Positions 61,197 to 64,000 of a stretch of DNA of 64,000 nucleotides are shown piece after piece. Both the position numbers and the translations under genes were made by a program. Position 1 is the stretch's first letter. Each line of letters starts with the position of its first letter. Below the pieces are notes generated by a model, which saw nothing but the letters and a program-made list of their open reading frames with translations, had not been told where the DNA came from and did no database searches. Origin of the DNA: JBFWNG01 sp050251195 (GTDB taxonomy: Bacteria > Bdellovibrionota_B > Oligoflexia > Oligoflexales > Oligoflexaceae); contig JBFWNG010000004.1 of the NCBI GenBank assembly GCA_050251195.1, forward strand, positions 124,001-188,000, written 5' to 3'.

Positions 61197-61454
61197 GTGG
61201 CAAAAATCATTGAATTCAAAAAAAAGCCTACTACCATCGATAAGCAAGCAATTAAATTGCTAAAATTCGCGGACGAGATCGACGCGGCTGTACTTCGACA
61301 GCTGAAGGACGACCAACTTGATCCTAAAGAGGTCATCGGCGTTTTGGCTCACCGTCTCGGAAAATTGCTGGGTTACATGGAAGACAAAGACGAGCTTTGG
61401 GAAATTTGCCGACGAGTTCTTAAGAAGCAAGCTGATCTTGACGAGTCCGTATAG
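61197..61454 (+). CDS. Small helical protein, unknown
   Basis: An 85-residue soluble protein from the GTG at 61197, which follows AAAGGGG. The frame extends to an ATG at 61113, but that segment is Lys/Asn-rich and lacks a ribosome site. The product is mostly amphipathic helix (LKFADEIDAAVLRQLKDDQ, PKEVIGVLAHRLGKLLGYM) and charged. No family is recognised. It lies between the divergent lpdA and the convergent engB, whose stop is 7 bp away. Function open. Confidence 0.6.
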   Translation: MAKIIEFKKKPTTIDKQAIKLLKFADEIDAAVLRQLKDDQLDPKEVIGVLAHRLGKLLGYMEDKDELWEICRRVLKKQADLDESV

Positions 61455-61461
61455 TTGAACT

Positions 61462-62043
61462 CTACGGAACTTCGCTCACCGCAAGCGCGACCTTTTCTCT
61501 CAGCTCTTCCAGGCCCTTCTTAGTTTTGCTCGACACTGCTATAACTTCCACATTCTTGAACCGTTTTCCTAGTTCGGCCGCAACTTTCTTTTTAGCCGCC
61601 TCCGCTTCCGAGGGTGAACACTTGTCGGCTTTGGTGAGACCCACGATGATTTTCGGGATATGGCGCATCTGGCTTAACACGACCCGATCACTGTCTTCCA
61701 AAGGTCTACGAACATCCATGAGAAACAAAATCGACACCAGGTTGCGTCGCTGCAGGTAGGCGTCGACAAGCGGCTGCCAGTTGCGAGCGATCTCCTTAGA
61801 CGCTTTGCTAAAGCCGTAGCCGGGCAAGTCAGCGATGATCCATTCTTCACTCACCGAAAAAAAATGAATAAGTTGAGTGCGGCCCGGTGTGCGGCTTGTG
61901 CGGGCTATAGCCTTTCGACTAAAAAACGCGTTTATGAGCGTCGACTTTCCACAGTTGGATCGTCCGACAATACCCACTTCGGGTAATGTTAATTCCGGCA
62001 ATTGTTCCGCTTTCAGAGCCCCGGTTAAATATGTTATTTCCAT
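61462..62043 (-). CDS. ysxC: Ribosome biogenesis GTPase EngB/YsxC
   Basis: Essential small GTPase for 50S assembly. The 193 residues show G1 GRSNCGKSTLINAF, the switch I TSRTPGRTQLIHFF, G3 DLPGYGFS, G4 LTKADK and G5 VSSKTKKG, all complete. The start at 62043 (MEITYLTG) is the family-typical position; 90 further upstream codons lie antisense to mutL and are rejected. Only 25 bp separate it from the divergent mutL start. Confidence 0.95.
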   Translation of the reverse strand: MEITYLTGALKAEQLPELTLPEVGIVGRSNCGKSTLINAFFSRKAIARTSRTPGRTQLIHFFSVSEEWIIADLPGYGFSKASKEIARNWQPLVDAYLQRRNLVSILFLMDVRRPLEDSDRVVLSQMRHIPKIIVGLTKADKCSPSEAEAAKKKVAAELGKRFKNVEVIAVSSKTKKGLEELREKVALAVSEVP

Positions 62044-62068
62044 ACGACAACTTACAAAGAGGGATAAT

Positions 62069-63976
62069 GTGGCGGAAATCAGTGTACTTGAAGATGCGTT
62101 AATCGACAAGATCGCAGCTGGCGAAGTTATCGAGAGACCCGCTAGCGTCATCAAAGAGATTGTCGAGAACGCTGTCGACGCCAGGGCTACCAGAATTGAG
62201 ATAGACCTCGAAGAAGGCGGATCGCGCTTGATTAGCGTGCAGGACAACGGTCGCGGAATTATGGCCGACGATCTGCCTTTCGCCGTCAAACGACACGCGA
62301 CCAGCAAAATCAAGAACTTGAATGATTTGTTTCAGATAAGAACCCTGGGCTTTCGCGGAGAAGCTTTGGCCTCCATTGCCGCCGTTTCGCGTTTGTCCAT
62401 CAAAACTCGGCACATTGAGGAGGAAACCGGGAACAAGCTCGAAATCGACGAAACGGGCTGCCAGATTACTCCTTGGAACGGAAAGGCCGGGACTTGCGTG
62501 ACGATTCGGGATTTATTTTACAATGTCCCCGCGAGAAAGAAGTTCCTCAAAACGAAAAACCTTGAGTACGCCTATTGCCTCGAGATGATCCGCGCTCTTG
62601 CCCTGAGTTACCCGAAGGTGGCCTTTAACATTCGACACGACGGAAAAGAGATCGGTTTTTGGGATCATGACGGACTTCCCTCTGAGGGAGAGCAAAATCT
62701 CAAGGGAGAGGAAGCTCTATTGACCCGGTTATCGGCGATCCTACCCGATGGCAGCGGTCTTAAGGATTATCTTTATCTCTCGGCCAAGGGACGCTACTGC
62801 TCGATAGAAGCACTCATCTCTCCTCCTGGCATAGAAAAACATAACGCAAAGCACCTTTATACCTTTGTTAACGATCGTTACGTTAAGGACAAAAATCTCC
62901 GATATTCCGTGCTCCGCGGTTATCATAGCCATCTTCTCAAGGGCAAGTTTCCTGTGGCAGTACTTTATGTATACACGGACGCATCGCTCATTGACGTCAA
63001 CGTGCATCCTGCTAAAACCGAAGTCAAATTTCAATACGAAGGCGAAGTGCAAAACTTCATCGCATCGGCGATTTCTCAGAAGATTCGCGAAAGAAAATGG
63101 GTCTTGCCTTCGAGTCCTGATTCGTCGTGGGAACCGGTCGTTTCTCCCGTGGAGTCACCAAAGGAAAGAGTCGGCGCGACGGCTTGGGAAAACCTGGTGT
63201 CCCGTCCTCGAACAGCGACATTTCGGAGCTCTGAACCCGATCCCGTGCGCATTGCCTGGTCGCCCCAGACCGAAGGAGGAGGGGACGCGCCTATTTTCTC
63301 CCAGCTTCGCCAAGGCTACGTTGGACGAGGCCAAGACCAGGAGTCACCACCTGCAAGGGTTGTCGCATCGGCTCAAAAGACTGTTAGCGATATTCCATGG
63401 AACGAACTTCGATTCATGGGCTCGTTCGCCAAGTGCTATCTGTTCTTTGAGTACGGAGAGCAACTGCTTGCAGTGGATCAACACGCGTTTCATGAACGCA
63501 TTCTTTACGAAAGTCTTGCAGGCAATCGCGAAATGCTCACATCAAGTCAGGCGTTGGCCGTGTTTGAAACCGTCGTATTGTCGCCCGGGCAGGTGAGTTT
63601 GCTCGTAGCGAACAAGGACGCGCTTGTCGCGTTGGGTTTCGATGTTGCGCCGGTCGGTCAGGACACGATTGAAGTGCGCGCTGTTCCGGCGATACTTACA
63701 GGGAGAAACTTGGACGCGGCATTGCAAGGCATTGCCGCGACGCTAGAGGCAAGCTCTGGTACTTCTCCAAGTCCGCGAGAGTTGAATCACGATATTCTTG
63801 CGAGTATTGCCTGTCATTCGGCGGTAAGATCCGGAGAGGTTCTCGGGGAAGACGACTTGGAAACGATGCTTATCGAAGCGCGAAATGTGGACTTTTATCA
63901 CAATTGTCCGCACGGTCGCAGGGTTTTCAAGTGGCTGTCGCGCTCAGAAGTAGGGAAGTGGTTTGACAGAATTTAG
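62069..63976 (+). CDS. mutL: DNA mismatch repair protein MutL with endonuclease motif
   Basis: GHKL ATPase of mismatch repair, 635 residues from the GTG at 62069, which follows GAGGGATAAT. The N-terminal ATPase has IAAGEVIERPASVIKEIVEN, DNGRGI, RHATSKI and GFRGEALASI. A poorly conserved linker (about 350-440) precedes the dimer domain, which carries DQHAFHERILYE (about residue 469), the metal motif of nicking MutL proteins, with the ACHSAVR and NCPHGRRV motifs. This implies a MutH-independent system. An in-frame longer start at 61877 would read through engB and is rejected. Confidence 0.94.
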   Translation: MAEISVLEDALIDKIAAGEVIERPASVIKEIVENAVDARATRIEIDLEEGGSRLISVQDNGRGIMADDLPFAVKRHATSKIKNLNDLFQIRTLGFRGEALASIAAVSRLSIKTRHIEEETGNKLEIDETGCQITPWNGKAGTCVTIRDLFYNVPARKKFLKTKNLEYAYCLEMIRALALSYPKVAFNIRHDGKEIGFWDHDGLPSEGEQNLKGEEALLTRLSAILPDGSGLKDYLYLSAKGRYCSIEALISPPGIEKHNAKHLYTFVNDRYVKDKNLRYSVLRGYHSHLLKGKFPVAVLYVYTDASLIDVNVHPAKTEVKFQYEGEVQNFIASAISQKIRERKWVLPSSPDSSWEPVVSPVESPKERVGATAWENLVSRPRTATFRSSEPDPVRIAWSPQTEGGGDAPIFSQLRQGYVGRGQDQESPPARVVASAQKTVSDIPWNELRFMGSFAKCYLFFEYGEQLLAVDQHAFHERILYESLAGNREMLTSSQALAVFETVVLSPGQVSLLVANKDALVALGFDVAPVGQDTIEVRAVPAILTGRNLDAALQGIAATLEASSGTSPSPRELNHDILASIACHSAVRSGEVLGEDDLETMLIEARNVDFYHNCPHGRRVFKWLSRSEVGKWFDRI

Positions 63977-63984
63977 GGCGAAGC

Positions 63985-64000
63985 ATGAACCGTGCCTCGT
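63985..64000 (+). CDS. Possible start of the next gene (cut by window end)
   Basis: An ATG at 63985 lies 8 bp after the mutL stop with AGGGCGA just before it. Only five codons are visible (MNRAS). miaA or another partner commonly follows mutL, but the sequence is too short to tell. Confidence 0.3.

Noticed and set aside
62044..62313. 90-codon N-terminal extension of engB
   Set aside because: It is antisense to the conserved ATPase start of mutL, and the normal EngB start is at 62043.
1..64000. tRNA, rRNA, CRISPR, prophage or defence islands
   Set aside because: The intergenic gaps were read for T-loop-like motifs, regular spaced repeats and integrase or restriction genes, and none was seen. 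Small or unusual RNAs could still have been missed by eye.

Overview
The window looks like chromosomal housekeeping DNA of a Gram-negative, diderm, menaquinone-using bacterium of the deltaproteobacterial/Bdellovibrionota type. This is an inference from gene content, not from a marker gene. The supporting content is a type IV pilus secretin, KDO and heptose-type LPS enzymes (kdsB, a GT9 glycosyltransferase), a PEGA-domain Ser/Thr kinase with the HRDISP variant motif, several lipoproteins with acidic linkers, the PSP1/RicT protein beside tmk-holB, a full classical (MenFDBACE) menaquinone route, and a ferredoxin-type 2-oxoacid oxidoreductase alongside E2/E3 of a 2-oxoacid dehydrogenase. Base composition looks even throughout, near half G+C by eye. 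No rRNA, tRNA, CRISPR array, phage or intact transposase was found.

Layout. Bases 1-5933 (+): the 3' part of pilQ, a cysteine-rich exported protein, a TPR protein, aroQ and pgeF. Bases 5939-12789 (-): a tightly coupled seven-gene kynurenine catabolic operon (SDR, aminomuconic semialdehyde dehydrogenase, aminomuconate deaminase, 3-hydroxyanthranilate dioxygenase, ACMS decarboxylase, kynureninase, kynurenine 3-monooxygenase). Bases 12887-22334: menaquinone synthesis. A MenI-like thioesterase and a polyprenyl diphosphate synthase come first; then menG-menF-menD-menB-menA-menC-menE run as one + strand operon, with two back-to-back promoters between the prenyl synthase and menG. Bases 22461-23395: DAHP synthase and a clear terminator.

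Bases 23414-29202: a two-domain CX4CH lipoprotein with an Asp/Lys repeat tail, an outer-membrane-like protein, a repeat-bounded intergenic element, a gamma-Glu-GABA-hydrolase-like amidotransferase, an HtrA protease and ribD. Bases 29195-33977 (-): kdsB, a very large predicted outer-membrane metallopeptidase/beta-barrel protein and aroC. Bases 34143-38915: a sigma/anti-sigma-like pair behind a structured leader, a GT9 transferase, a small protein, an UMF1-type MFS carrier and an unknown membrane-anchored protein. Bases 38991-43619: a three-gene operon coupling a GltD/NfnB-like flavoprotein with fused ferredoxin domains to a KorAB-type 2-oxoacid:ferredoxin oxidoreductase.

Bases 43654-50445: a lipoprotein, the PEGA kinase, tmk-holB-ricT-tdk and a single-domain response regulator. 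Bases 50609-54460: a second copy of the repeat family, a beta-barrel protein, rlmN, a beta-lactamase-fold lipoprotein and a second dispersed repeat family, which has also inserted in frame into menD. Bases 54461-61063 (-): a six-gene operon lpdA-E2-cysQ-hemX-hemA-hemC. Bases 61197-64000: a small unknown protein, engB and mutL, the last two head to head with only 25 bp between them.

The most notable points are the repeat-derived in-frame insertion in menD, the SDR in the kynurenine operon that lacks the SDR Tyr/Lys catalytic pair, a MenC that appears to lack one metal ligand, the flavoprotein-coupled Kor operon, the structured leader before the sigma-like gene, and the metallopeptidase-propeller-barrel fusion. 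No wholly new defence or mobile system was recognised.
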